From positions 13,465 through 77,464 of the forward strand of contig JAUJOM010000011.1 of NCBI GenBank assembly GCA_030447645.1: 64,000 bases of DNA, in the 5' to 3' direction. The notes under the pieces are model-generated. The model made no database searches. It was not told where the DNA came from and saw only the letters and a list, made by a program, of their open reading frames with translations. The position numbers and the translations under genes are program-made. The stretch's first letter is position 1; each line of letters starts with the position of its first letter. This document shows positions 10,438 through 21,512 of this stretch, piece by piece. This DNA comes from Longimicrobiaceae bacterium (GTDB lineage: Bacteria > Gemmatimonadota > Gemmatimonadetes > Longimicrobiales > Longimicrobiaceae).

Positions 10438-11764
10438 CAGGAGCGATCGGGCGAGCGCGCGCTTCTTCTGCGCGGGCAATCCGCTGACCCTCTTCTATGT
10501 CGACGAAGCTTAGGATCAGACCGCCGACCGCGAAGAAGCCGATGACCGACAAGATTGCGTTGCGGCTGGAGCCGGTCATTGCGATGGTCGCTGCAAAGAT
10601 TGCAGGCCAAAAATCCCCGCGAACTTCTCGAACACGCCCCAGAAGCCAAAGAACTCGCCCGAGCGGTGCCGCGGGATCATGCTTGCGAAAAGGGAGCGCG
10701 ATAGAGCCTGTGTGCCCCCTGCACCATCCTACTCAGAATGGCGAGCATGAAGAAGTGGGTAGCGTTGGTCATGAAGTAGCCGAGGATGCTGATGCCGGTG
10801 TAGACCGCCAGCCCGAGGAAGATGGAGCGCTTGGCTCCGATTCTCCCGGCCAGCGCCCCGAAGATGAATGCGAACGGAATCCCCACAAACTGCACCAGCA
10901 GGATTGCGCCAATCAGCGCGCTCTGGCCTATCCCGAGTTCCGTTCCGTACGCTGTCGCCATGCGGATGATCGTGCCGATACCATCGTTGTAGATAAAAAG
11001 GCCACGAGCATCAGGAACGCCTGCCGATATCCGCGTAGATCCCGGAAGGTGGAGGCCAGCCGCGCGAAGGCCACCTGGACAGGGTTCTGGCCGACTCGCT
11101 CCTCCGGGTCCAGCCGCACTGGTGGCTCTGGTACCCTGCGAAACAGAGGAATGGCAAAGACGAGCCACCAGATCGCCACCGAAAGGAACGCCAGCCGCGT
11201 GGGCAAGGTCGCGAGTGCTGGCGAAGGTTTTCGCCGCTCGGGAGACCGAACCACGCCGGCTGCATAATCAGGCAAGGTTCAGCGCGAGGATCAGGCCCCC
11301 ACCCAAATATCCGAGGCCGTAGGCGGCGGTGGACACCCGGTCCAGTTCCTCTTCGCGGGCGACGCGGGAGCAACGACTCGTAGAACACGAAGCTTCCATT
11401 CACCCCGATGTTCGCGAAGATGAAGAGGACGGATGCAAGCAGCAGGTCCCCGTGGTAAATAAAGAACATGCTTGCCGTGGAGGCCACGCCGATCCCCATG
11501 AAGGTACCGAGCAGGCGCTCTTGATGGCCATGTAATCCGCCATCGTGCCCAGGATTGGGGCCAGCAGCAATCACCGCCAGCCCGATGGTAGTTACCACCG
11601 CGTACTGCCGGGTGGCATCGTTCGCGGAAAGCCCTGGCACTGGCGACACGCACGTAGTAGATGGGAAACACGGCTGTGGTTATGGTAACCACCATCGCGG
11701 AGTTGGCTCCAGTCGTACATTGCCCAGGCGCGCAGCTCCGGCGGTTGAGGCTGATCCGCCCCAT
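10400..11764 (-). CDS. MFS transporter of the UMF1/Atg22-like family (frameshifted)
   Basis: The N-terminus has the family motif [13 protein letters not shown] after repair, followed by [19 protein letters not shown]. Further pieces are [60 protein letters not shown] and [20 protein letters not shown], ending in a soluble tail [20 protein letters not shown] is diagnostic for UMF1. About 12 membrane helices are expected. Substrates in bacteria are unknown. At least five register changes are scattered through the gene. The tail overlaps the convergent acyltransferase by 38 nt. Confidence 0.85.
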
Positions 11765-12010
11765 GAGCCCGCCGCGACGGGTACCAGCCTTTGAAGTGGA
11801 TGACTTGGACGGTATCAGGTGATCCTGTGGGTTGGCCTACGCTTAGCTCTGCTGCAAGCTGCCCCTTCTCACCAACGGAGGCAAGCCAGGGACCGACGTA
11901 GAAGCCGCAGGAGCGGCGATAGCCAAAGCAAAGAGCGCGCCTCGGCGGGGCGACGGCGCCGGGCATACGATGTGCAAGGCCCGAGCGCACCCAATAATAG
12001 GCCACCCTAA
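11765..12010 (-). other. Unassigned stretch with minus-strand coding-like fragments
   Basis: Between the transporter start and the plus-strand gene at 12026 the minus strand has pieces that look translated but in two registers: a signal-peptide-like RRGALFALAIAAPAAS and, after a shift, GEKGQLAAELSVGQPTG leading to VQVIHFKGWYPSRR. This could be a short exported protein of about 70 residues broken by an indel, but I cannot fix its start or stop and do not recognise a family. Confidence 0.25.
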
Positions 12011-12025
12011 ACTGCTGGAGACACC

Positions 12026-12495
12026 ATGGATCGAGGACGCGACTTTTTCACGTGCGCAGGTGAGCAACGCCGTTATGCAGCACCGGACGCTGACCGAGAA
12101 CCTGCGGGACCATTCCACCCAGGCGCAGGATCAGCGCTATCCGCGACCTGTGTACGCAGCATCTGCCGCGCATGGAGCAGCATCAACGCATGCTGGAAGA
12201 GTACCGCGCCACTCGGCGAGGAGAAAGCGGCGGCGGTGCCAGGAAGTGCTGGGGCTGTTCTCGGCAAGGCGCGCGACGCAGTGCAATCCGCAACGGCGAC
12301 TTCCTGCGTATCGTCAGGGACATCGTGACCATCCGGCAGTCGCAGGACACGTTCGCAACCTTTGCTGCCGCAGGCGAGCCAGATCAGGGCGCGGCTATCA
12401 GTCCGGCGCTGCGAGCAGGACCACGACGAAATGCAGCGCGACTTCAATCACCGGCTCGTGCAGCAGATGTTCGCGGAGCACGCACGCGGCTGACC
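12026..12495 (+). CDS. Hypothetical helical protein, possibly ferritin-like (frameshifted)
   Basis: Merging three registers gives an almost wholly helical protein of about 150 residues: LTENLRDHSTQAQ, HLPRMEQHQRMLEEYRATLG, EEKAAAVPGSAGAVLGKARD, FLRIVRDIVTIRQSQDTFAT, then EQDHDEMQRDFNHRLVQQMF, ending at 12495. The spacing of Glu, His and Gln residues on amphipathic helices resembles DUF892/ferritin-like bundles, but I see no clear di-iron ExxH pair set, so the family is a guess. It lies 65 nt upstream of the membrane protein gene on the same strand. Confidence 0.45.
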
Positions 12496-12560
12496 GAACG
12501 AAATCCGGTCGCTCGCGCCGGGCGACCGGACGCCGCAAACTATCTTCTTGATTCGACCGC

Positions 12561-13013
12561 GTGGAACTCCTGTACTCCGCTCATTCCGGACTGCGCTACC
12601 TGATCCTGCTGCTCGGAGTTGCGGCGCTCGCGTACTTCGCTGTCGGCTGGGGCACGAACCGGCCGTACGATCGGCCTGCCAGGATTCTCGGCGGCTCGTT
12701 TGTGGGTACGCTGCACCTGCAGGTGGTACTCGGTGTGCTGCTCATAACGTCAGGCATTTACTACCCTGCCCTCCACGGGCACGTGGTGTTGATGCTCGCC
12801 GCCGCCGCGGCCGCCACCTTTCTGATCCGCCGCGGACGACGGGCGCCGGAGGCCGGACATGCGCACCTGCTGTCCCTGGCCGGCGTGCTGCTGTCACTCC
12901 TGCTCCTCGTGGGCGGCATTATGGCGATCGGACGCGGAGTCTTCGAGCACAAGCGACCGGGGTCGCGGCCCGTCAGCGACCAGCCGCCGCCGGTACGGCT
13001 GCCGACGCGCTGA
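12561..13013 (+). CDS. Small four-helix integral membrane protein
   Basis: Intact 150-residue protein. Hydrophobic segments lie at about 10-30 (YLILLLGVAALAYFAVGW), 47-67 (VGTLHLQVVLGVLLITSGIY), 72-90 (HVVLMLAAAAAATFLI) and 103-125 (LLSLAGVLLSLLLLVGGIMA). Conserved-looking histidines at YSAHSGLRY, GTLHLQ, ALHGHVV and AGHAHLL fall near helix ends, reminiscent of cytochrome b561-like heme ligation, but this is speculative. A basic, proline-rich tail follows. It is one of the few intact genes in this part of the window. Confidence 0.7.
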   Translation: MELLYSAHSGLRYLILLLGVAALAYFAVGWGTNRPYDRPARILGGSFVGTLHLQVVLGVLLITSGIYYPALHGHVVLMLAAAAAATFLIRRGRRAPEAGHAHLLSLAGVLLSLLLLVGGIMAIGRGVFEHKRPGSRPVSDQPPPVRLPTR

Positions 13014-13155
13014 GGAGCGCTTTACCAGCTGCTTCCGTGGCTGGCGGTGCCCCGCACGAATCCACGGGCCTCGACGTATGGTGAAGCGGGAGTTTCTACC
13101 CTGGCAGCGTGCAGCTACTTGGCTGCACTCGCCTCGACCTCGTCGGAACCCAGGG

Positions 13156-14400
13156 TCAGCTGCCGCCTGAACCGTACTCGGTGCAGAGCTGGTGAACCTC
13201 GGCGTCGGAGAGCGTATGGTCCGACTGCTTGGCGGCGGCAAAGACATGGTTGCATAGACCGTCGTCCGCGCCGTAGCCTTGATGCGTCAGCCAGTAGCGA
13301 ACGTTGGACACCCCGCTCATCGGGCTGATCTCGATACGCTGTCCCAGGCCGAACAATCCCGCAGGAACGCCCGAGTAGATGCGGTCCGCCAGCCAGGCGT
13401 CTCCTTTCGCCTCGGCCTTGATGATGGCGGCTGCGTGCACACCCGTCCCGGTTCGGAAGGCGTCGTCTCCGAATACCGGCCAGTTGTACGGAACCGGCAC
13501 GTCGAGCGCCTGGGCGACCAGCTCGATGTACTCCGGGAGCTTGCTCAAGTCCCAGTCATGGAGACCCAGCAGCTTCAGGTTGACGAGTAGCAGGTCCATC
13601 TCAGTGTTTCCGCACCGCTCGCCGACGCCGAGTGCGGTACCATGCACCTGACTCGCCCCTTCCTCGATGGCGGCAAGTGCATTGGGCACGGCGAGCCCAC
13701 GATCGCGGTGGCCGTGCCAGTCAATCTTGATCGCCTCGCCGCTCGGCGCCACGATCTCCGCCTTGATGAAGCGCATCAGCTGCCGCACCCCGTTGGGTGT
13801 GGCATGGCCCACCGTGTCCGCCAGGCAGATGCGACGCGCTCCGCAGCGGATCGCGGTGCCGTACAGCGCCTTGAGAGTTTCAGGTGCGGCGCGGGTGGTG
13901 TCCTCGGTTACGTACATCACGGGAAGACCTTCCCGTATGGCGAAGCCGACAGCCTCTTCGCTGGCGCGGAGCATTCGGTCCAGCGTCCAATCTTCCGCGT
14001 ACTGCCGGATGGGGCTGGACCCGATAAAGGTAGATGCCTCAATGGCAATCCCGGTGCGCTGACTCACCTCCGCGATCGGCGTGACATCGGCGAGGACCGT
14101 GCGGGCCGCGCAATTGGGGCGAACCGGGAGCCGCTGCTCGGCAATCTCCCGCGCCAGCGCTTCCACGTCGCGCACTGCTCGGGGCCCTGCACCGGGGAGA
14201 CCGATATCCGCCGAGGCAATGCCCAGCTCCGCCATCAGGTGTAGCAGGCGGAGCTTGTCCTGGATTGGAGGGTCGGTGACTGAAGGTGACTGCAAACCGT
14301 CACGCAGGGTTTCATCGTTCAGCTCCACGCCTTTGACGGACGTGTAGTCGAATGCGCCCTGTACCCTGTTCCAGTCGAAGATCAGGTCGTGTTCCAACAT
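13156..14400 (-). CDS. HMGL-like acyl-CoA synthase (2-isopropylmalate/homocitrate synthase family)
   Basis: Intact 414-residue protein starting MLEHDLIFDW at 14400. The DRE-TIM motif is LNDETLRDGLQSPSV, where the usual R-D-G/x-Q catalytic arginine is in TLRDG. Metal-binding HxH is in KIDWHGHRDRGLAVPN, and CLADTVGHATPNGV plus GERCGNTEMDLLLVNLKLLG are the family blocks. It lacks the C-terminal LeuA dimer regulatory domain. The acceptor 2-oxoacid (oxoisovalerate, oxoglutarate, pyruvate) cannot be decided from sequence. Its start lies 8 nt downstream of the stop of an unrecognised membrane protein gene in the same direction. Confidence 0.85.
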   Translation of the reverse strand: MLEHDLIFDWNRVQGAFDYTSVKGVELNDETLRDGLQSPSVTDPPIQDKLRLLHLMAELGIASADIGLPGAGPRAVRDVEALAREIAEQRLPVRPNCAARTVLADVTPIAEVSQRTGIAIEASTFIGSSPIRQYAEDWTLDRMLRASEEAVGFAIREGLPVMYVTEDTTRAAPETLKALYGTAIRCGARRICLADTVGHATPNGVRQLMRFIKAEIVAPSGEAIKIDWHGHRDRGLAVPNALAAIEEGASQVHGTALGVGERCGNTEMDLLLVNLKLLGLHDWDLSKLPEYIELVAQALDVPVPYNWPVFGDDAFRTGTGVHAAAIIKAEAKGDAWLADRIYSGVPAGLFGLGQRIEISPMSGVSNVRYWLTHQGYGADDGLCNHVFAAAKQSDHTLSDAEVHQLCTEYGSGGS

Positions 14401-14407
14401 GAAGGGA

Positions 14408-15543
14408 TCACCCGAAGTTGTAAAGCGCGAAGAGCAGAGCGGCGAGCAGCGCAGCCAGCGATACCCGCACCACAATCCATCCGAGGTCACGCGCACCCTC
14501 TCCCAGATCCACGGCACCCGGCCTGCGGCGGATCGCCGGGTCCTTGCAGCACCTCGAACACTCGCTCGCCGCGTCGGCGGCAAAGCCGACTCGCTCGACA
14601 GTCCGGATGCCCTGGCTCTCCCAGCGTGCGATCCCCTACTCCATCGACAGCCGCGCGGAACGCACTGCGCAAGCCGAGGCGGCAGTGCCGGAGTCCCGGA
14701 GCATGGCCATGATGCAGGATGCGACGTCTTCAGATACGCTTTCGATGCGCTCCGCCGCAAGGCCAGCTGCCGAAGCCGGATCAGCTTGTCCAGCACACGC
14801 GCCGCCGCATCGTCGAGCGCCAGTGCCAGTCGTGCCTGCGTGCCGGGGTCCCGCAGCGAATCCGCGAGCTTGCCGAAGCCGGTAGTCACAATCCACTGTG
14901 GCCTGGCCCCACCGTGCGCTCGGTGATGATCATGCGCGCCACGCCGCCCTTCCAGCCTTGCTGCTGCGCGATGAAGCGCTCCGCTGCCTCGCGAAGCGCA
15001 AGATAAAGGCGCTCCAGATTAGCGCGGTTCTGAACCGCTTCCTCGGTTGGGCGAGCACCAGTGGAACAGCCACCTGCACCACCGAGATCGAAGTGCGGCG
15101 GTGTTCAACGCACGCTGCGGAGATGCTGTCCCGAAGGCAGCAACTCGGCGCACAGCGTCACGGACTCCCCTGCAAAAAGCGCGTCACTCCCACGCAGGAT
15201 CTGCCGCCTGCGTCCGCAACGCAGCCATTGCCCTGCCGATCGTTCTCCCCCCTCCTCGCCACACCTCGCCGAGCGTACGCCCGCGCAGCTCGGCAGCGCG
15301 CCCGCGCAGGTGCTGCGGGGCGCCGTTCCAGCACCCCGGCGATGCCAGCAGCGCAGTTCCTTCGAGGTCGCGGCGGAAACGATCCGACCCGAACGCGCCC
15401 GCCAGCAACCCCTGGGCAGTACGGACCAGTGGGCCCAGGCGGACCAGAGGCCGGGGCGATGAGCAGCCAGACTGTCAGCACGCTGGCAACCACGCCGCAC
15501 GCGCCACCAGCAGAAGCACCAGCACCCAGTCCCATCCGCCCAT
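14408..15543 (-). CDS. Unrecognised membrane-anchored protein (frameshifted)
   Basis: The start at 15543 (MGGWDWVLVLLLVARAAW) is supported by GGGAGG about 10 nt upstream. After this first membrane segment come soluble, helical pieces in alternating registers: FGSDRFRRDLEGTALLAS, AVQNRANLERLYLALREAAE, RFIAQQQGWKGGVARMIITE, LALALDDAAARVLDKLIRLR and SIESVSEDVASCIMAML-like sequence. The end has a second hydrophobic helix, DLGWIVVRVSLAALLAALLF, then ALYNFG and stop at 14408. The layout is TM, about 300 soluble residues, TM at the very C-terminus. I do not recognise the family. It is probably co-transcribed with the LeuA-like gene. Confidence 0.5.
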
Positions 15544-15639
15544 GCAGCAAGACCTCCCACCGATTCCCTCCGCGTTGACACAGACCCGCCTCCCCGGCAA
15601 GATGCTCGGCACCACTGCGTTTTCAAAACACAGGCCCGG

Positions 15640-16827
15640 ATGAACCTGGACAGGCTGCTCGCCCATCCCGCGGTGCAGGAAGCTCGCTCCCGAGTGTATT
15701 CTAGCGACCGCCGCACACTCGCCGAGCAGCTGGAGCTGGTGGCGATTCCCGCACCGCCCTCGGCGAAAGCGAACGCGGCGACGACTCGCTGCCCGTTTGC
15801 GCGGCTGTGGCCTGGACGTAGAAACCGATCAGGTCGGCAACGTGCTCGGCATGCTGCCGGGGTACGCGAGCGGGGTGCTCCGCCGATTCTGCTCGCTGCG
15901 CACCTGGACACCGTTTTTCCCGCCGAAACGGAGCTCGCGGTGCGCCGTCGCGGCACCCGAATTTACGCGCCCGGGCATCACCGACAACACCCGCGGCCTG
16001 GCGGGTGCTCCTCGCCCTGGCGCGGCGTGGTGGATGCCAGGATCCCCGCCTGCCGCCCGCTGGTCTTCGTTGCGACCGTCGGCGAGGAGGGCGTGGGTGA
16101 CCTGCGCGGAGTCAAGCACCTATTCCGCGAAGGTGCTCCATGGCGAAATGCCGCTGGCTTCGTCGCACTCGACGGCTCCGGTGTACGTCGCATCGTGCAC
16201 CGCGCAGTGGGCTCGTGTCGGTTCCGGGTGCGGGTCCAGGGCCCTGGTGGTCACTCCTGGGCCGACAGAGGCGTGCCCAATCCGATTCACGCCCTTGGCG
16301 CAGCCGTCGGGGGAATCCGCATGCTGGTGGCTGACGTCGCCGACAGTGTGGTGTCGATCGGCAAATCCAGGGAGGAACCAGCGTCAACGTGATCCCCGAG
16401 GAGGCATGGATCGAAGTGGACGCCAGGCGAACAGCAGGACCAGGTTGCCCGACTAGAGAGCGACTTCCTGAAGCAGCTTCGCAGGGCGGTCGACGCGGAG
16501 AACGCGGCGCGCCAGGCAGCGAGCCACTCTTGCGTGCGGGTGAGCCGATCGGTGATCGGCCGGGCGGTGAAAACCCCCGCCGGCGCGGAAATCGTCCGCG
16601 CTGCCCTCGCCGCGACACGCGTGGTTGGTGCGCGCCCGGAACTCGCTGCCGCCTCGACCGACGCCAACGTGCCGATGTCGCTGGAGTCCCCGCCGTGACA
16701 CTGGGCGGCGGCGGCGAGGGTGGCAACATTCACACGCGCCGAGTGGTACTCAAACCGCGGCGGAAATCGGGGTGTTGACCGTGCGCTGCTGGTCGCTCTC
16801 GCCGCGTCACGGGTGGAGCCGGTCTAA
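15640..16827 (+). CDS. M20-family metallopeptidase, peptidase T-like (frameshifted)
   Basis: Starts MNLDRLLAHPAVQEARSRV. The first metal site appears as ILLAAHLDTVFP, the catalytic glutamate region as LVFVATVGEEGVGDLRGVKH, the dimerisation-domain motif as GPGGHSWADRGVPNPIHALG, and the C-terminal block as VPAVTLGGGGEGGNIHT ahead of an EWY-like sequence, ending VALAASRVEPV at 16827. The GGGGEGGNIHT block is typical of peptidases annotated as tripeptide aminopeptidase-like. Register changes lie near 15790, 15990, 16375 and 16690. It is divergent from the preceding membrane-protein gene. Confidence 0.8.
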
Positions 16828-16830
16828 ACC

Positions 16831-17820
16831 TCAGGCCTTCGACTCCCGCCTCCACAACCGAGTGATCACCGACGTCCACCCGGCCCCGTACGCCTGCGCA
16901 CGCGGGCCTCTGCACCGATCAGCGAATCGTGCAGATCTGATCCATCCACCGTGGCTCCCGCGCCCACAATCGTGTCGCGCAGGCGGGAGCCACGAACAGC
17001 ACCGGGTGATACCGTGACGTTGGGTCCGATCTCCGCATCCTCGAGCGTGACGCCATCCGCCACATGAACGGGCTCGTGCGCGATCACGTTGGTGCCGTGC
17101 AGCGGCGGGCCACGCCAGGTAGCCAGCACATGCTGGTTGGTTTCCAGTAGCGTTTCAGGCTTGCCGGCGTCGTACCACCCCTGTACCTCGACGGCCTTGA
17201 TTTTGGCGCCGTGGTCGATCATGTACTGAAAGGCATCCGTCAGGTAAAACTCGCCGGCTACTCAGGGGTGGAAGTTACGTGGTCGATGCCTTCAAAGAGC
17301 AGCTTCCAGTCGCGGATGTAGTACAGCCCAATGTTGGCGAGCTTGCTGACCGGCCCTTTCGGCTTTCGATGATCCGCGTCATGAAACCTTGCTCGTCGGT
17401 GAGCACGACCCCGAAGCGCTGATAATCCTCGACCTCCTTCACCCAAATCACGCCGGTGACATCGTCCGGCGGTGTTTTCACGATGGACAGGTCCGCATCG
17501 AAGAGGGTGTCCACGAAGATGATCAGCAGATCTTCCTGCACGTACAGGGCGGCGAACTGCACTGCCCCGGCCGTGCCGTTCTGCACCGGTTGCTCGACGT
17601 AGTCCACATGGAAGTCCGGGTACTCCTCGGCCATAAAGGCTTCGACTTTTTCCTTCAGGTGGCCGGTGATCATCACCGCTTCACGGACGCCGAGCTCCCG
17701 CAGGTCATCCAGGATGTAACCGAGAATTGGCTTGTCACCTACGCGCAGCAACGGCTTGGGTGTGACGTGCGTGCTGGGCGTAAGGGTGCCCTTTCCGGCG
17801 AGCGGCATGACGACTTTCAC
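16831..17820 (-). CDS. Sugar-1-phosphate nucleotidyltransferase with C-terminal left-handed beta-helix (frameshifted)
   Basis: N-terminal Rossmann-like NTP-transferase domain: VMPLAGKGTLTPSTHVTPKP, RVGDKPILGYILDDLRELGV, HVDYVEQPVQNGTAGAVQFA and VTGVIWVKEVEDYQRFGVVL. The C-terminal part has hexapeptide repeats (GPNVTVSPGAVRGSRLRDTI, VGAGATVDGSDLHDSLIGAE). This architecture belongs to GlmU/RfbA-like uridylyl- or thymidylyltransferases making NDP-sugars for polysaccharides. The usual GxGTRLxP loop reads GKGTLTP, lacking the arginine codon. Register changes lie near 17360, 17260 and 16890; the exact C-terminus is uncertain. The start is GTG at 17820. Confidence 0.82.
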
Positions 17821-17889
17821 GATCGTTTCTCTTGCAGTGGAAGGCAGCTGCGCGGGTGCGGGAGCAAAATTTTGCGCCCGGAATGGCCT

Positions 17890-18665
17890 TTACGCGGATC
17901 GCTCCTTCGCCAGGAACCGCGCGACTCCGGCCTGCATGTCGTCCGTTGCGTGCGCGATCACGTTCATGTCGGCGCCTGCACGTGAAGCGCCGCCCGGAAG
18001 CTCATCCCGTCGGCGTGGATAAAGCAGCCAGTTTGGAGAGCTGAACCGCCGAGGGACTGCGCTCCGCCAGCTCCGCCAGGAACCGGCTGCACTCGACATC
18101 GAAGTCATCGTCTGGGAAACATGGTTCACCAGGCCGATCCGTTGCGCCTCCGCGGCGGTCAGGATATGCCCACGCACCACCAGCTCGAACGCGATCTTTT
18201 TCGGGTACGCTGCGGCGGAGGATCGCCATCACCATCCCCGCGACGAAGCCGATGCGCGCCTCCGGGTAGCCGAACTGCGCCATGTCGGGAGGCGAGTACC
18301 AGGTCGCAGGCGATCGCCAGTCCACACCCCCCGGCGAGGGCACGCCCGCGCACCAACGCCACCAGGGTTTTACGCAGCCGCCGCGGAAACAGGAAGAGCT
18401 CTGCCAGGCCATCCACGTCGGCCAGATTCTCCATCACTGACGCGCGGGCGATCTTGCGCAGCGCCGACAGGTCCGCTCCGGAACTGAAGTCCTTCCCCGC
18501 CCCACGCAGCGCGATGACCCGCACCGCCGGGTCCGCGTCCGCAGCTCGGAGTGCCTGCTTGAGGGCAGCGATCAATCGGTCGTCCAGCGCGTTTCGTTTG
18601 TCTGGGCGATTGAGGGTGAGAAAGGCGATCCCCTCCTTCTGCTCGATGAGCAGCGGCTCACTCAT
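17890..18665 (-). CDS. Enoyl-CoA hydratase/isomerase family protein (frameshifted)
   Basis: Crotonase fold. N-terminus MSEPLLIEQKEGIAFLTLNR, PDKRNALDDRLIAALKQALR, oxyanion-hole segment ALRGAGKDFSSGADLSALRK, second hole segment LVRGRALAGGCGLAIACDLV, then AQFGYPEARIGFVAGMVMAI, LTAAEAQRIGLVNHV and the C-terminal MQAGVARFLAKERS. The usual first catalytic glutamate position after GGG reads AGGCGLAIACD, as in many methylglutaconyl-like or isomerase members. Register changes near 18290, 18200, 18115 and 18010. The ATG overlaps the stop of the AtuA-like gene as ATGA, so the two are coupled. Confidence 0.85.
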
Positions 18666-19011
18666 TCGCGGGCGAGCGCCAGCCGGGCGATATCATCCGG
18701 GACCTCGATCTCCATCCGGAGCATCGCCGTTGAAAGGGTCTTACCTTGCGCATCCGTTTTCAGGGAGACGGTGCCCCCACCGCCCAGGGCGTTGTGAAGG
18801 AGAAAGTTCAGCGCCTGCAGGTTGGGAAGCTCGAAGCGTTCGACACCGCCGAGGCAGATCCCGCGAAAGTGCTCCGTTACGCGCTCGGTGGTGAGCTGCT
18901 CGTTGAGCACCGGATAAAACTGGGCCTGAGCGCGATCACACCTACGTTGGCCGTGTCGCCCTTGTCGCCGGAACGAGCATGGGCGAGATGTACAAGCTGG
19001 ATACGCGGCAT
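18662..19011 (-). CDS. Stand-alone AtuA-like ferredoxin-fold domain protein (one frameshift)
   Basis: About 117 residues. The start MPRIQLVHLAHARSGDKGDT at 19011 has the AtuA C-terminal-domain signature (ARSGDKGDTANVGVIAL). After one missing base near 18925, FYPVLNEQLTTERVTEHFRG and NLQALNFLLHNALGGGGTVS follow, ending VPDDIARLALARE. In larger AtuA proteins this domain follows an acyl-CoA-metabolism domain. Here it is a separate polypeptide coupled to the downstream enoyl-CoA hydratase, suggesting that it acts with it in catabolism of branched or unusual acyl-CoAs. Confidence 0.8.
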
Positions 19012-19018
19012 CGGCGGC

Positions 19019-19195
19019 TCAGCTGCCTGGCGTGTTGCTCCCGCGGTTCAGCAAGGCGATCGCGCCACCTACAACGAGCAAGACCAGAAAGAAAAGCCCG
19101 GGGATGATGAACCCGGTGAAGAGCATGCCGGCGATGAAGAAAACAGCGGCGATCGCCATGACGATCTTCCATGCGCGACTTGAGATGGCAGCCAT
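19019..19195 (-). CDS. Small two-helix membrane protein (58 aa)
   Basis: MAAISSRAWKIVMAIAAVFF begins a 58-residue ORF with two hydrophobic segments, roughly residues 10-26 and 28-48 (IIPGLFFLVLLVVGGAIALL), and a short polar tail ending NTPGS. The stop is 7 nt upstream of the AtuA-like start, so it belongs to the same minus-strand transcription unit between guaB and the enoyl-CoA hydratase. No family recognised; the uninterrupted frame, hydrophobic pattern and tight spacing support it as real. Confidence 0.6.
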   Translation of the reverse strand: MAAISSRAWKIVMAIAAVFFIAGMLFTGFIIPGLFFLVLLVVGGAIALLNRGSNTPGS

Positions 19196-19258
19196 GTGAC
19201 CGGACCCTCGAGGTTGAACGATTCAGCGTCGCACGGTGAGTTGCAAACCGCGCGCCCG

Positions 19259-20794
<1,536 letters not shown>

Positions 20795-20824
20795 GGAACA
20801 GGACGCTTGCGTCTCGCATCGGGC

Positions 20825-20853
20825 AAGATAGCCCCGGGCGAGCCCCCTGTCAA
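20825..20853 (-). promoter_or_regulatory. Sigma-70-type promoter for guaB
   Basis: On the minus strand, TTGACA (20853-20848), a 17-bp spacer and TATCTT (20830-20825). It lies directly after the stop codon of the YkvA-like gene (20856) and about 30 nt before the guaB ATG at 20794, so transcription would start near 20818. The match to the consensus and the spacing are very good. Confidence 0.75.
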
Positions 20854-20855
20854 CG

Positions 20856-21325
20856 CTACTCGGCGCGTACGCCCAGCAGCCTGCGTACGCGCTCCGGAAG
20901 CAGCGCCTCGGCCTTGTCCAGCATGCCGATCGCATGCTCCAGGTGCTCGGGCTCGCCGTCCCAGTGCTCCATCAGGACGTCCATGCCGGCGTTGTTGAGG
21001 AGCCGATTGAGGGTGAGCGCCAGCAGGTACAGGTCATCCACCTGGCCCAATCCGACGATGAAATCGGGGATCAGGTCGATCGGCATCAGGATGTACGCGA
21101 TGGTGGCGACCAGGATGCCCTTGTCGGCCGTTGAGACCCGATTGTCGGTCGAAAGCCGCCACAGCAGCTTCAGGAAGTTGGGGATCTCCCGAATCATCGC
21201 CATCACGGAAGCACGCTCCGGGTCGTCCGCGCCCGCGCGGCGTAATCGGCGCGAACGGATCTCGCCGAGCAGCGGTTTTTCTTCCTCCGAGGTTCGGCCG
21301 AAGCCGTCATCGCGTTGCGGAGCCA
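20856..21325 (-). CDS. YkvA-like DUF1232 membrane protein
   Basis: 156 residues from the ATG at 21325 ([20 protein letters not shown]). The DUF1232 core is residues about 65-110: [40 protein letters not shown] and [11 protein letters not shown], with the characteristic D-LIPD-x-G-xxDD motif and a single hydrophobic stretch. The C-terminus is charged ([17 protein letters not shown]). The function of the family is unknown. It is intact, divergent from the acyltransferase gene, and ends just before the guaB promoter. Confidence 0.8.
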
Positions 21326-21441
21326 TGGCGCAGTGGGTGTTGGGTTTCAGGGGCTTGCACTGGTCCTTGCCGGCAGGAGCATACTCCGTGCCCGACGCCG
21401 CGACGCGGGGCCGTCGCTGTCGCCTCAAGCACCAGGACGGT

Positions 21442-21471
21442 TTGACGTGGGCACGGGAGCGGAAGTACTTT
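21442..21471 (+). promoter_or_regulatory. Candidate promoter for the hexapeptide-repeat acyltransferase
   Basis: TTGACG (21442-21447), 18-bp spacer, TACTTT (21466-21471), about 40 nt before the ATG at 21513. The -10 resembles the TA-(T/C)-(C/T)-TT form seen at guaB and the acidic-protein gene. Confidence 0.5.
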
Positions 21472-21512
21472 GCCGGCTTCATTTTGCCCTTGAACCTTTG
21501 GACAGCAGACCC

